54,654 nucleotides of DNA from Candidatus Cryptoclostridium obscurum (GTDB lineage Bacteria > Bacillota > Dehalobacteriia > UBA7702): positions 1 to 54,654 of the forward strand of contig CAJFVQ010000061.1 in assembly GCA_904420535.1 (NCBI GenBank), read 5' to 3'. Every line of letters starts with the position of its first letter. Positions within the stretch are counted from its first letter, which is position 1. The notes under the pieces were generated by a model that was not told the DNA's origin, made no database searches, and saw only the letters and a program-made list of their open reading frames with translations. A program made the translations under genes and the position numbers. Below, piece by piece: positions 1 through 8,744 of the stretch.

Positions 1-1
1 G

Positions 2-3000
2 GTGTTTCTCCAGCCGGAGGACGGGAAGATTGACCAAAATACTCCCATGTCCTTTACTTTCTCCGGCGACGACGACGTTTGGATCTTTATCGACAATGTC
101 CTGGTGTCGGACTTAGGCGGCATCCACGACGAATGCTTCACTATCATCGACTTCTCCACCGGCAACGTTTACACGGGGCTGACGCCTATGGTGAACAATA
201 ACGATGGAACCTTTTCAGAAGACATCCCTACCCTTGAAGAACTGAGAAGCGCAGAAGCGGGCGAAAGCGCGGAGACTCAATGGATATGGTGTAACAGAGC
301 CGCAGATAGAAAGCCCAATGTAGAGGGCACCTACGAGGAATTCAAGGATGCCCACGGTATACAGTCCACAACGTTGAAGGAGATATTTGTATCCGCAGGA
401 CTTGAGGATAGTCAAGCCTGGGGCGATGAAAGCGGAATGCCTGCGGGTACCTTCGACCAAAATACCCAGCACGAATTGAAAATGTTCTATCTGGAGCGAG
501 GCGCCGGTGCCTCAAATTTGGTATTGTCTTTCAATATGCTCGCTGTTCCCGCATCGGGCGTTACCAAAACAGACCAAGACGGATATCCGGTATCAGGCGT
601 TGAGTTTGAGCTGTGGCCGGCGCAGTTGAGCATAACAGAAAAGGATGAATATGGTTATGCCGCACCTCTGATTGATGAAGAAACCGGTCTCTATATTGCC
701 GATACAAGCGCGGGCACACCGATTTGTACAGCAACTACGGACGAAAACGGTCATTTGAATTTCATTACCCAAAATAGGAAGATTATCAGTTTCCAGGAAC
801 GGGCGCAGAATGATCCTCCTCAACTTTATTATGTTTTGAAAGAAACGGGGCGTCCCGCAGGGTACCGTTCCAAAGGGGATATCTCTCTCTATTACAGTAT
901 TTATAATGATGAAACTCGGGAAGGAGTCTTACTCTCCTATAACTATTGGCAGACCGGTGCTTATACCCAGGCAATGTTGGATGTCACCATGACCGATGAA
1001 CTGTATGAGTATTCACTGGACAGCGAGGGGAATCCTGTGGCAAGAGACCGAATCGAACCGAACAATAGTGCCACCGAGGAAGAAATACAAGAGTATCTTG
1101 ATAACGGCATTGTTTTTGCCGTGCCGATTAAACGGATGGATATGACAGGCTCTCTCTATGACGATTCAAATTTTCATGCCTTGTACGGTACTACCAATAC
1201 GGGATGGACCCTGATGACGAGTGATATCAGCGGCAAAAGTTCGGTGTTGGAAGCTGCCAAAAATATGACGCGGGTCATGCAGGAATCGCGTCAGACAGGT
1301 ACGATCGTTGCAGAGCGCAACGCGCGTCAGCTGTTTCAGGTAACAATCACCAATATCCCCGGAGATGTAAAGCTCACATACCCCTATTTACTGGGCACGG
1401 ATAGGGAGAATGAAAGTCAGTATAATATTGCTTTTTACTTTGCTCCCAATGCAGAGACTTTGGACGATATTACAAATCCAGACAGCATTGTCCGTATCTC
1501 TACTGTTACCCCAGAGGGAGATCGCTTTGAACGACAGTATGCTTCTCAGTTTTACGTTCCCAACACCTTCAATCGGGTACGGGTACAGAAGATGAACTAT
1601 TACGGCCAGCGCCTTGCAGATGCGGAATTTACGATGTATCAGACCTATTCTTATCAGCAACGTGACGGATACGTCTGGGATGAAAGTAAGGGATTGTACC
1701 GCAATCCCAATGTAGTCGATGAAAACGGTACCCTGCAAACTCGAGAAACGATTCTGAAATCAAAGGAATGGGATCAAGGAACGACCAGAAAAGAAGGGGC
1801 TACCGGTGTAGGCGGCTTGGATTTGGACGGATCCCTGATCTTTCCCACTAAATTTGACGATTATACCTATGGCGATCAGACCGAGGGATACCGGGTTAAC
1901 GCAAACGACACCTCCACTTTTATGGAGGAAGGCGAATATGTGATTTTTGAAACTGGCGCGCCTGAAGGATACGAAGCGAATGAAAACCCCATCACCGTCA
2001 CGGTCAACGATGACGGCGTTTTTGCCGATGCCGGAACAGTTAACGATGGTATTCGGGCAGGCCAATACGCCGGGTATATTTTAAATTCCATAACGCATTT
2101 CGCTGCGGAAAGCGCCGTGGATGAAACCCTTACCTTTATTAATACTAAGCTGCAAGTGATTGGTGAGGACGGTCAGCTCACATCCCCCATCGAAGGGGAT
2201 CTCACATGGATGAACAAGTACAGCAATGAAAACAGACGCTATATCTTTTTTGCTAAAGATGTCGGCCGTTACGTTACTTCCGGCCGTAACCTCTACCAAT
2301 ATACTGATGAGGGGACGCCACAGCTTATCATTACCAAGAATAACAACGTGCGCGCGCAAGTCATTATTCTTGATGGTGATTACGCGGGGTACGATGGAAC
2401 TGTGACGGTCAACAAAAAAAATACTGACGGCTCTGTCTCCAGTCTTGAAGAGATCGTTACCGACGGAACGATGGGCTTTTGGCTGGAAAAAGAAACCACT
2501 GACGGTGGAAAACAGCAACTCGACAGCTTGTATGTCGGCGGAGAGAAGCTTACAGAGGGAAATGATTATCATGTGTATACACCCAATGTAACCGATTTAA
2601 AAGACTATGAGGATCTTTCCGGCATTTTTTCTGTGGAAACTCTGGTACAAGTTTATGACCAAGGCTACGGTTCTTTGTCTGTAACGAAAAAAACGGAAAA
2701 TACCCCTGACGGTTCTGCTGCCAAAGATGAGATCTTCCACTTCCGCGTGTACAGTGTTTTTGAAAATGCCACAAAACTCATTCTCGCCAAAACTGACGAA
2801 AATGGTGAAATCGAGGTGGATTCTTCCACCGGACAGCCTGTCACCGTGGATTTCAACGGTACCTTGAACGTACGGTTACGGCAGACTGCCAACGAGGGAC
2901 AGACTCATCAGGACACCGCAACGAACATCGCTGTGGATTTCGTCAACGGCGAAGGTATGCTTTATCTTCAGCCCGATTATGATGTGGAATTTGTTTATAT

Positions 3001-4681
3001 TCCGGAAAACCGTAATCATGAAATATATCAAGCGCTGAGTGGCAACGACGGAATTGTAGGACTTGTAGAAACGCGTATCACCCTAACTGACGAGAAAAAC
3101 GGCAGTGGCACGGTATATTCACGGCACGTGGCATTTAAAGATCAGACACGTACGCATGATATCACCTTTGAAAAGGGCGTCGGCACCTTTTACCGCAGTC
3201 CCGATTATGAAATCATGAGCGTGACTTTTGAAGGAGATGACGTCTATACTGTGGATGCTGCCGATGGTGAAAAGGGTCTCACGGCGGAAAATCGCATCCA
3301 ATATACGACGCTAGGGAACATATTAAACGTTCCTGTAAACGGTGAGGTGGATGTAACTTTCACCGAAAACGGGAATCCGAGCGATTCGAACAGAGTGATT
3401 GTGAATGATGCGCTTCCTCCGGAAAATAACGACTTCAGTTCTGTTAATGTTGGCGACGGAGATGTTACCGTTTATAAAGACGGAGATGACTACAAAATTG
3501 CCTATAGTCTCTCTTCCAATACCTATGAGGATGCATCTGTAGCGCAGTTTGCCCTCTATTCCGGACAAACCATCAACATCACCGGCTTTCCTGCTGGGGG
3601 TACTTATTATATCTATGAATACGCTGTGGGGGATGGTAGTCGAAATTTGAATGACTGGGATACCAAAATAGAAGGAGGAGAGGCCATCGAAACGTATCGG
3701 GCGGCAAAGGGTACCATTGCATTGAATGATACGGTAAATTCTGAGCAATCAGTAATTTTTACAAATTCCGCCCATGTGGGGCAGCTTACCATCTCTAAGA
3801 CTCTGACAGGCGACCAGGCGACAGATGATGATATTGCGAAGGCATTCTCCTTCACGATCACCCTGAAGGATAAAAATGGCAATTCTCTGCGCGGCACATA
3901 TTCCTATACAGGCGGTGGTATAGAAGACGGCACCCTAACACCGGACCAAAACGGATCTGTGACAGTCCAGCTTAAGCACGGCCAGAGTATTACTATCGGG
4001 GAACTCCCCGACGGTGTCACTTATGAGGTGCAGGAGACAAATGGCGAAGGTTACACCGTTGTGGTTGATGGTGATACCGATGCCGATAGCATTGCAGAAG
4101 GTACGATTCAAAAAGATCAGACTGCAGAGGCCAAATTTACCAATATCAAACAAAGTGAGCTCGTCTTTATAAAAGTAGCGGCAGAGGATAAAACAAAGCC
4201 GCTTTCAGGGGCAGAGTTTTGGCTATTTCGACTGCAATGCACCGACGAAAACCATGACCATTCTCAGACGTTGATCGATCCAAATCAACCGGGCGACTGT
4301 TGGACAAAGATTAATACAAGGACAAGCAATGACAGCGGAAGTATTGCTTTCCCAAATCTGGAGATCAACAGTGAGTACCGTCTTGTCGAGACCAAAGCAC
4401 CAGATGGCTATGCCTTGCCAGAGGGACAATGGAGCGTCGTAACGAATGATCAAAATACCATAGAGATCAAAGCTGTTGGCGGAAAGGATGGTAGAATTCC
4501 CACAGCCTTTGCGGTAGATCAAAATACGGGAGGTCTTCTTCTTCCAAATGCCAAGCCCCTCGACATTCCTTCTTCCGGCGGATATGGGGTACTCCCCTTC
4601 TTGTTGGTTGGGATGTTGCTGATGTTGGTGGCAGTAGGGATTGTTCTTGTCCGACGGTGGAGACGTAATCACATGGCATAA
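2..4681 (+). CDS. SpaA-type pilin/adhesin with fibro-slime-like N-terminus (5' partial)
   Basis: A large cell-surface pilin or pilus-tip adhesin. The reading frame is open to the window edge, so the true start and signal peptide lie upstream. Residues about 20-185 resemble a fibro-slime/PA14-like domain (GDDDVWIFIDNVLVSDLGG near 22-40, then FYLERGAGASNLVLSFN). Several Cna-B/SpaA isopeptide domains follow, with E-box-like motifs (FETGAPEGY; LVETKAPDGY near the C-terminus), plus a Spy0128-like pilin domain starting around LTISKTLTGDQ. The C-terminus is a sorting signal: IPSSGG, a hydrophobic helix, then RRWRR. IPSSG is a divergent form of LPXTG. A second pilin follows 26 bases downstream, then two class C sortases, which supports a role in covalent pilus assembly. 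Its exact role (tip or minor subunit) is inferred from size and domain content. Confidence 0.85.
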   Translation: MFLQPEDGKIDQNTPMSFTFSGDDDVWIFIDNVLVSDLGGIHDECFTIIDFSTGNVYTGLTPMVNNNDGTFSEDIPTLEELRSAEAGESAETQWIWCNRAADRKPNVEGTYEEFKDAHGIQSTTLKEIFVSAGLEDSQAWGDESGMPAGTFDQNTQHELKMFYLERGAGASNLVLSFNMLAVPASGVTKTDQDGYPVSGVEFELWPAQLSITEKDEYGYAAPLIDEETGLYIADTSAGTPICTATTDENGHLNFITQNRKIISFQERAQNDPPQLYYVLKETGRPAGYRSKGDISLYYSIYNDETREGVLLSYNYWQTGAYTQAMLDVTMTDELYEYSLDSEGNPVARDRIEPNNSATEEEIQEYLDNGIVFAVPIKRMDMTGSLYDDSNFHALYGTTNTGWTLMTSDISGKSSVLEAAKNMTRVMQESRQTGTIVAERNARQLFQVTITNIPGDVKLTYPYLLGTDRENESQYNIAFYFAPNAETLDDITNPDSIVRISTVTPEGDRFERQYASQFYVPNTFNRVRVQKMNYYGQRLADAEFTMYQTYSYQQRDGYVWDESKGLYRNPNVVDENGTLQTRETILKSKEWDQGTTRKEGATGVGGLDLDGSLIFPTKFDDYTYGDQTEGYRVNANDTSTFMEEGEYVIFETGAPEGYEANENPITVTVNDDGVFADAGTVNDGIRAGQYAGYILNSITHFAAESAVDETLTFINTKLQVIGEDGQLTSPIEGDLTWMNKYSNENRRYIFFAKDVGRYVTSGRNLYQYTDEGTPQLIITKNNNVRAQVIILDGDYAGYDGTVTVNKKNTDGSVSSLEEIVTDGTMGFWLEKETTDGGKQQLDSLYVGGEKLTEGNDYHVYTPNVTDLKDYEDLSGIFSVETLVQVYDQGYGSLSVTKKTENTPDGSAAKDEIFHFRVYSVFENATKLILAKTDENGEIEVDSSTGQPVTVDFNGTLNVRLRQTANEGQTHQDTATNIAVDFVNGEGMLYLQPDYDVEFVYIPENRNHEIYQALSGNDGIVGLVETRITLTDEKNGSGTVYSRHVAFKDQTRTHDITFEKGVGTFYRSPDYEIMSVTFEGDDVYTVDAADGEKGLTAENRIQYTTLGNILNVPVNGEVDVTFTENGNPSDSNRVIVNDALPPENNDFSSVNVGDGDVTVYKDGDDYKIAYSLSSNTYEDASVAQFALYSGQTINITGFPAGGTYYIYEYAVGDGSRNLNDWDTKIEGGEAIETYRAAKGTIALNDTVNSEQSVIFTNSAHVGQLTISKTLTGDQATDDDIAKAFSFTITLKDKNGNSLRGTYSYTGGGIEDGTLTPDQNGSVTVQLKHGQSITIGELPDGVTYEVQETNGEGYTVVVDGDTDADSIAEGTIQKDQTAEAKFTNIKQSELVFIKVAAEDKTKPLSGAEFWLFRLQCTDENHDHSQTLIDPNQPGDCWTKINTRTSNDSGSIAFPNLEINSEYRLVETKAPDGYALPEGQWSVVTNDQNTIEIKAVGGKDGRIPTAFAVDQNTGGLLLPNAKPLDIPSSGGYGVLPFLLVGMLLMLVAVGIVLVRRWRRNHMA

Positions 4682-4707
4682 CAGTATTTTTTACAAGGAG
4701 GAAAATA

Positions 4708-6309
4708 ATGAAAACACAGAGAAGAAAGCAATTCAAAGCCTTGACCCTCTGCCTGGCGCTGTTGATGGCAATCAGCCTGTTTAGTACAACGGTTTTTGCC
4801 ATCGGTCAGGATGAAAAGGGAACCATTACAGTCAGCGGCGTAGAGGCGGGCGTAACCGTCAGCGCCTACCGGTTGATGGATGTTGCCTATGACTATACGG
4901 CGAATCAGCCGGTGGAACCGGTTTACACCTGGACAAATGAAGTCGCAAATTGGGTACGGACAAATTATTCCAGTTATATCGGAGTAGGTACGGATAACAG
5001 CGTGCAGAAAGCCTTTAGTACAGCAAGTACAAATGATATCGCTGCATTTTATGATAAACTGGCAGCGGCCATCAAAGACGGAAATTCCCAAGTAAGTTTG
5101 AACGTGGCAGGTACATGTACGGGCAGCGGAGATATCACTGGTCTAACAATGGGGAATTATCTGATCTTGATCGAGAATGGCATGCGTGTCTACCGTCCCT
5201 CAGCGGTCAATCTTGTGCCGACATGGGATGTGGAAAACAGCGTCTGGGAAATGAGCTCACCTGCTGTGGTAGAGGTCAAATCCAGCACACTTACCATCGA
5301 TAAAACAGTCAATGACAAAGAAGCAGATAACGCCAACATCGGCGATACCGTTACCTTTGAGATCGTGGCCGACGTCCCTCAGTTCCCTGCCAACGCCACG
5401 GCAAAAAATTATGCCATTAGCGATACTCTCTCCGATGGCTTGACTTTTAACAGCAATTCTTTGAAAGTATATGGTATAACCGCCGATGATCATGAGACAG
5501 AATTGGTTAATGGTACCACAACATATTATGTACAAAGCAATCAACGTCCGAATAGTGGAGGCACATCTACCTTTACTCTTACTTTTAACTACGCAGAGAT
5601 CAGCGGTTATCAAAAAATTCGTGTGGAATATACTGCTACTTTGAATGAAGATGCAGTACTGGGCGAAAGTGGTAACATCAACAATGCGGTTTTAGATTAC
5701 AGTAATAACCCTTATGACAGTAGCAGCTGGGAATCCCAGACTGATAAAGTTACTGTTTATACCTATGGTCTTGATATCAGCAAAGTAGATAAAGATGACA
5801 ATCATTCTCTGTCCGGCGCGGAGTTTGAACTTTATGCCTCGGAAAATGATGCCACCAGCAGGAACAACAAGATTTCTTTCGTGCAGATATCTGAAGGGGT
5901 ATACCGTAAAGCACTGGCAAATGAGGAAGGTAATACAACCCTTGTCGTTGGTTCCGGTCAAAACGGGAGTGAACTTGGCAAACTGACGTTGAAAGGGCTG
6001 GATGAAGGTACATGGTATTTACTGGAAACCAAAGCTCCTGATAGCTACAACAAGCTTGCGACGCCGATCGTCGTAACGATTACCGATATTGATAACGGCG
6101 TTTTAGACGGAAAAGTGACAAACGCCAAAGGAACGAACGGGGAAGATGTAGCCCTTGTTTCCCTAAAGGTAGAAAATGACGATGGATTCCAGCTTCCCGT
6201 TACCGGCGGTATGGGTACGGTTTTGTTTACCGCCATTGGTATTGTCCTCATGGGAGCTGCCATCGCTTTGCTGGTGATTATTTTTAGAAAGAGAAAAGCA
6301 GAGCGTTGA
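4708..6309 (+). CDS. LPXTG-anchored SpaA-type pilin (probable backbone subunit)
   Basis: A secreted, sortase-anchored pilin of 533 residues. A signal peptide occupies about 1-31 (basic MKTQRRKQF, then a hydrophobic stretch ending TTVFA). Cna-B-like domains follow. Lys191 in PAVVEVKSS sits where fimbrial pilins carry the sortase-linking pilin-motif lysine, although the full VYPK form is not present. An E-box (YLLETKAPDSY) lies near 435. The C-terminus has LPVTGG, a membrane helix and FRKRK. The start is fixed by a GGAGG site just before the ATG. The gene lies between a larger pilin and two class C sortases, and a rho-independent terminator follows. The canonical LPVTG and likely pilin lysine make it the best backbone candidate; that assignment is inference. 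Confidence 0.9.
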   Translation: MKTQRRKQFKALTLCLALLMAISLFSTTVFAIGQDEKGTITVSGVEAGVTVSAYRLMDVAYDYTANQPVEPVYTWTNEVANWVRTNYSSYIGVGTDNSVQKAFSTASTNDIAAFYDKLAAAIKDGNSQVSLNVAGTCTGSGDITGLTMGNYLILIENGMRVYRPSAVNLVPTWDVENSVWEMSSPAVVEVKSSTLTIDKTVNDKEADNANIGDTVTFEIVADVPQFPANATAKNYAISDTLSDGLTFNSNSLKVYGITADDHETELVNGTTTYYVQSNQRPNSGGTSTFTLTFNYAEISGYQKIRVEYTATLNEDAVLGESGNINNAVLDYSNNPYDSSSWESQTDKVTVYTYGLDISKVDKDDNHSLSGAEFELYASENDATSRNNKISFVQISEGVYRKALANEEGNTTLVVGSGQNGSELGKLTLKGLDEGTWYLLETKAPDSYNKLATPIVVTITDIDNGVLDGKVTNAKGTNGEDVALVSLKVENDDGFQLPVTGGMGTVLFTAIGIVLMGAAIALLVIIFRKRKAER

Positions 6310-6332
6310 TTTCCAGGGAAAAACGAAAAGAG

Positions 6333-6364
6333 AAAAGGGCGGAGCATCACTGCACCGCCCTTTT
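6333..6364 (+). terminator. Intrinsic terminator after pilin genes
   Basis: A-rich/GGGCGG arm at 6333-6342 pairs with CCGCCC/T-rich arm at 6355-6364, with an inner GCA/TGC pairing. It lies between the second pilin and the first sortase. It probably lowers sortase expression relative to pilin by partial termination; no separate sortase promoter was identified. Confidence 0.8.
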
Positions 6365-6402
6365 GTTCATCACCGAAGAATACTGAAAGAGGAGAAAGTG
6401 AC

Positions 6403-7293
6403 ATGGGGAAAAATTCTGCTGCCGCCAAAAAGAAAAACAGAATCAGCCCATTGATTACGATTTTTGCGTTAATTCTATTTTTAGCGGGAGCAGCAGTGTT
6501 TCTGTATCCCACGGTCAGCAACTGGCTGGCGGAAAGAAATCAATCCGACGTAGTCCAAGAATATCAGGAGGCATTGGCCGACGCGAATGAGGACTTTTAT
6601 GCGGCGGAATGGCAAAAGGCGCGGGAATACAATGAAAACTTGGCCGGCGACCCGGTACACGACCCCTTTGTCCTCGGTACCGGGTATGCTCTACCGGAAA
6701 ATTATCTGGAATGTTTGAATATCAACGGGGTCATGGGATATATTGAAATTCCGAAAATCAGTATTCGTCTTCCCATTTATCACGGTACAAGTGAAGAAGT
6801 GTTACAGAAAGGCGTTGGCCACATTGAATCGACGGCGTTGCCCATCGGTGGGGAATTTTCCCATACAATCCTCACCGGTCATCGCGGTCTACCCAGTGCC
6901 AAACTGTTTACGGATCTGGATCAACTGGGAATCGGGGATCGCTTCTATATCCATGTGCTGGATCAGATTTTAGCTTATGAAGTGGACGAGATCAATACTG
7001 TATTGCCGAATGAACTCCAGAAATTACAGCCCATAAAAGAAAGGGATCTGGTAACGCTGATTACCTGTACGCCCTATGGTGTCAACACTCATCGGCTTCT
7101 GGTACGCGGTACTCGTGTTCCCTATGTCCCCGGGGAGGATGAATATCCGCAAACAGCGGGGCTTTTAGAGGTTGTCGGGGCAAATGAGTGGTTGCGATAC
7201 CTCGGCGCGGCAATAGGGGGAATCTTATTGCTTGTTATGATCACCCTGCTTCGCAGGTATTATAAGAACAAAGGAGATCAACATGGTCGATAA
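6403..7293 (+). CDS. Class C (pilus-polymerising) sortase 1
   Basis: A membrane-anchored cysteine transpeptidase that joins pilin subunits. It has 296 residues. An N-terminal membrane helix spans about 15-40 (after a KKKNR basic stretch). A DPF lid motif lies in HDPFVLG, and the catalytic set is His160 (TGHRG), Cys222 (LITCTPYG) and Arg231 (THRLLVRG). A C-terminal membrane helix ends in RRYYKNK. The lid plus two membrane helices is typical of class C. It starts after GAGGAGAAA and overlaps the next sortase by 11 bases, so the two are translationally coupled. It follows two pilin genes, which fits pilus polymerisation. Confidence 0.93.
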   Translation: MGKNSAAAKKKNRISPLITIFALILFLAGAAVFLYPTVSNWLAERNQSDVVQEYQEALADANEDFYAAEWQKAREYNENLAGDPVHDPFVLGTGYALPENYLECLNINGVMGYIEIPKISIRLPIYHGTSEEVLQKGVGHIESTALPIGGEFSHTILTGHRGLPSAKLFTDLDQLGIGDRFYIHVLDQILAYEVDEINTVLPNELQKLQPIKERDLVTLITCTPYGVNTHRLLVRGTRVPYVPGEDEYPQTAGLLEVVGANEWLRYLGAAIGGILLLVMITLLRRYYKNKGDQHGR

Positions 7294-8008
7294 AGCAAAA
7301 AAGCGAAAAAAATACCGTCATCTGAAGATCACCGCAATCATGCTGTTTTTGCTGGGATTGACCATCGCGCTTTATCCCGTGATTTCAAACTGGTTTTATA
7401 AGGTAGAAGTGCGTCAGATGGAAAAAACATTTGAACAGCAAATAGTAGAATTTTCGGACAGTATGATTTCCTTTGAAAAATTATATCAAGAATTGAAACG
7501 CCGCAACGAGTTGTTGTTTGCCGAAAAACAGAAGGATTTGAAAGATCCATTTTCCTATCAGCAGCCTGAAATTGACCTGACTGAATACGGATTTCAAGGG
7601 AACGTCATCGGTTTTATTTCCATTCCTAAAATGGAAGTGGAGCTCCCCATCCTGTTGGGTGCCAATACAGATAATCTGCTGAAGGGTTCCGTTCATCTCA
7701 CGGAGACATCATATCCTATTGGTGGAGAGAATACCAATGCTGTATTGGCTGCCCACCGTGGATACAGTCGGGCGGCCATGTTTCGAGATATCGAAAAGCT
7801 GGAGATCGGCGACGAAATCTATATTCACAATTTTCGAGAAACACTGACCTACCGTGTGGTGGAATGGGAGATCATTGCCCCTACCGATGTGCAGAAGCTT
7901 CTGATCCGGGAGGGACGCGACTTGGTGACTCTCGTTACTTGCCACCCCTACCGACAAAATTCTCAGCGATATGTGGTATACTGCGAACGCGTTGACAGCG
8001 CTGGGTAA
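7283..8008 (+). CDS. Class C sortase 2
   Basis: A second class C sortase, 241 residues. It has an N-terminal membrane helix (about 13-34), a DPF lid motif (LKDPFSYQ), and catalytic His158 (AAHRG), Cys220 (VTCHPY) and Arg229. Unlike the upstream sortase it ends soon after the catalytic Arg (VDSAG) and has no C-terminal membrane helix. The start overlaps the previous gene and has AAAGGAG upstream. Two sortases suggest a division of labour, for example backbone polymerisation versus addition of the large pilin; which does which cannot be told from sequence. Confidence 0.92.
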   Translation: MVDKAKKRKKYRHLKITAIMLFLLGLTIALYPVISNWFYKVEVRQMEKTFEQQIVEFSDSMISFEKLYQELKRRNELLFAEKQKDLKDPFSYQQPEIDLTEYGFQGNVIGFISIPKMEVELPILLGANTDNLLKGSVHLTETSYPIGGENTNAVLAAHRGYSRAAMFRDIEKLEIGDEIYIHNFRETLTYRVVEWEIIAPTDVQKLLIREGRDLVTLVTCHPYRQNSQRYVVYCERVDSAG

Positions 8009-8060
8009 TTGTTGTTTTATCCGGGACCGCACTTGATCATAAAAGCTCTCTATCGTAATT

Positions 8061-8312
8061 TTATTTGTGGCGTTCATCGGGATCCGACAATAAAAAACCA
8101 ACGAAGGCGAAGATCATAAACATGATGGAAAGCAAAAGGATCAATATTCCCGCTTCTTTGCCGTAGCATCGGGAGACAAGCAATGATGCTGTTATGCCGC
8201 TGACGAGAATCAAGGAGCAGCCAATGCAGCATACGAATTCATGGATCGGTGATTCTGCGGGAGATTTATCGTTGCCCTTGCTTTTGATGGATGGATACTT
8301 TTTGTTTAACAT
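8061..8312 (-). CDS. Small two-helix membrane protein, unknown function
   Basis: I do not recognise this 83-residue protein. It has a polar N-terminus, two hydrophobic helices (about FVCCIGCSLILVSGITASLLV and AGILILLLSIMFMIFAFVGFLL), and a short charged tail DPDERHK. The ATG at 8312 is preferred over an upstream in-frame TTG (8333) because GAGG lies about 7 bases before it. It is the first gene downstream of the structured RNA candidate at 8382-8644 on the same strand, so read-through of that RNA's terminator would transcribe it. It converges with the sortase operon. Confidence 0.6.
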   Translation of the reverse strand: MLNKKYPSIKSKGNDKSPAESPIHEFVCCIGCSLILVSGITASLLVSRCYGKEAGILILLLSIMFMIFAFVGFLLSDPDERHK

Positions 8313-8381
8313 CGCATACCTCGTAAAGATCAAAACCGTAATGGTTCTTTAGATAACGCAGAATACTGAAGTTGAGGGAAA

Positions 8382-8418
8382 TAAAAAGTGCTGTGAACCA
8401 GAAAGGCACACAGCACTT
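8382..8418 (-). terminator. Terminator of the structured RNA
   Basis: On the minus strand a 10-bp stem (8409-8418 with 8386-8395) is followed by a TTTTTAT tract. It ends the RNA candidate about 70 bases before the start of the small membrane protein gene. Confidence 0.85.
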
Positions 8419-8644
8419 GATAAAAGGCGCTTTTATCACAATGCAAACCTACCGCACTGCCAAAATACGGTAAATCCCTTGCAAAATCCATGGGATTCAC
8501 GTATAATATTCGTGCGGTATGAACAAAATTGTTCTTGGTTTGGGTGCTGCGTTCACCCGGGCTAACCATTCAATGTTGGTCGCATTGAATGGATGCCGCA
8601 TCTTTATTTATTTCCCTCTGCCGAATTCCTATACGGAAAATGGC
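8382..8644 (-). ncRNA. Structured RNA candidate, unclassified, about 260 nt
   Basis: On the minus strand a consensus promoter at 8651-8679 is followed by about 260 bases rich in exact inverted repeats, ending in an intrinsic terminator. In transcript order: a TGCC/GGCA-TTCC/GGAA hairpin near the 5' end; a perfect 10-bp stem (8583-8592 with 8566-8575); a GGGTG/CACCC stem (8542-8546 with 8554-8558); a GAACAA/TTGTTC stem (8521-8534); a long-range ACCGCAC/GTGCGGT pairing (8512-8518 with 8451-8457) enclosing an AATCCC/GGGATT stem; a GATAAAAG/CTTTTATC stem (8419-8437); and the terminator. No convincing protein frame explains this. I compared it from memory with SRP RNA, tmRNA, RNase P RNA, 6S RNA, T-box and common riboswitches and saw none of their signature sequences. 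It may be a free-standing RNA or an attenuator for the small membrane protein downstream. Confidence 0.6.
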
Positions 8645-8650
8645 AACTCC

Positions 8651-8679
8651 ATTATAGTATATCTTGTCTGATTTTGCAA
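8651..8679 (-). promoter_or_regulatory. Sigma-A-type promoter for the structured RNA
   Basis: On the minus strand TTGCAA (8679-8674), a 17-base spacer and a perfect TATAAT (8656-8651). The predicted start is near 8644, just before the first hairpin of the RNA candidate. Confidence 0.8.
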
Positions 8680-8693
8680 GCATTTCATGACTA

Positions 8694-8722
8694 AGGCCAC
8701 ATTTCTTTATGAAATGTGGCCT
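8694..8722. terminator. Strong hairpin between lysozyme gene and RNA promoter
   Basis: GGCCACATTTC and GAAATGTGGCC form an 11-bp stem. The T-rich tail (TCAATTTTT) is on the plus-strand side, but by position it separates the minus-strand lysozyme gene from the RNA promoter and probably ends lysozyme transcription. Confidence 0.6.
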
Positions 8723-8744
8723 CAATTTTTAATTCATAGAAATT

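Noticed and set aside
2081-2572. 163-codon minus-strand frame
   Set aside because: Antisense to the large pilin gene; no motif or ribosome site.
8330-8569. 79-codon minus-strand frame
   Set aside because: It lies within the structured RNA and spans its terminator; composition is not protein-like and it has no recognisable motif or ribosome site.
8382-8644. Identification of the structured RNA as 6S, SRP, tmRNA or RNase P RNA
   Set aside because: The fold is a chain of separate hairpins, and the hallmark sequences of those RNAs (such as the SRP GGAAG tetraloop region or the tmRNA tag frame) are not seen.
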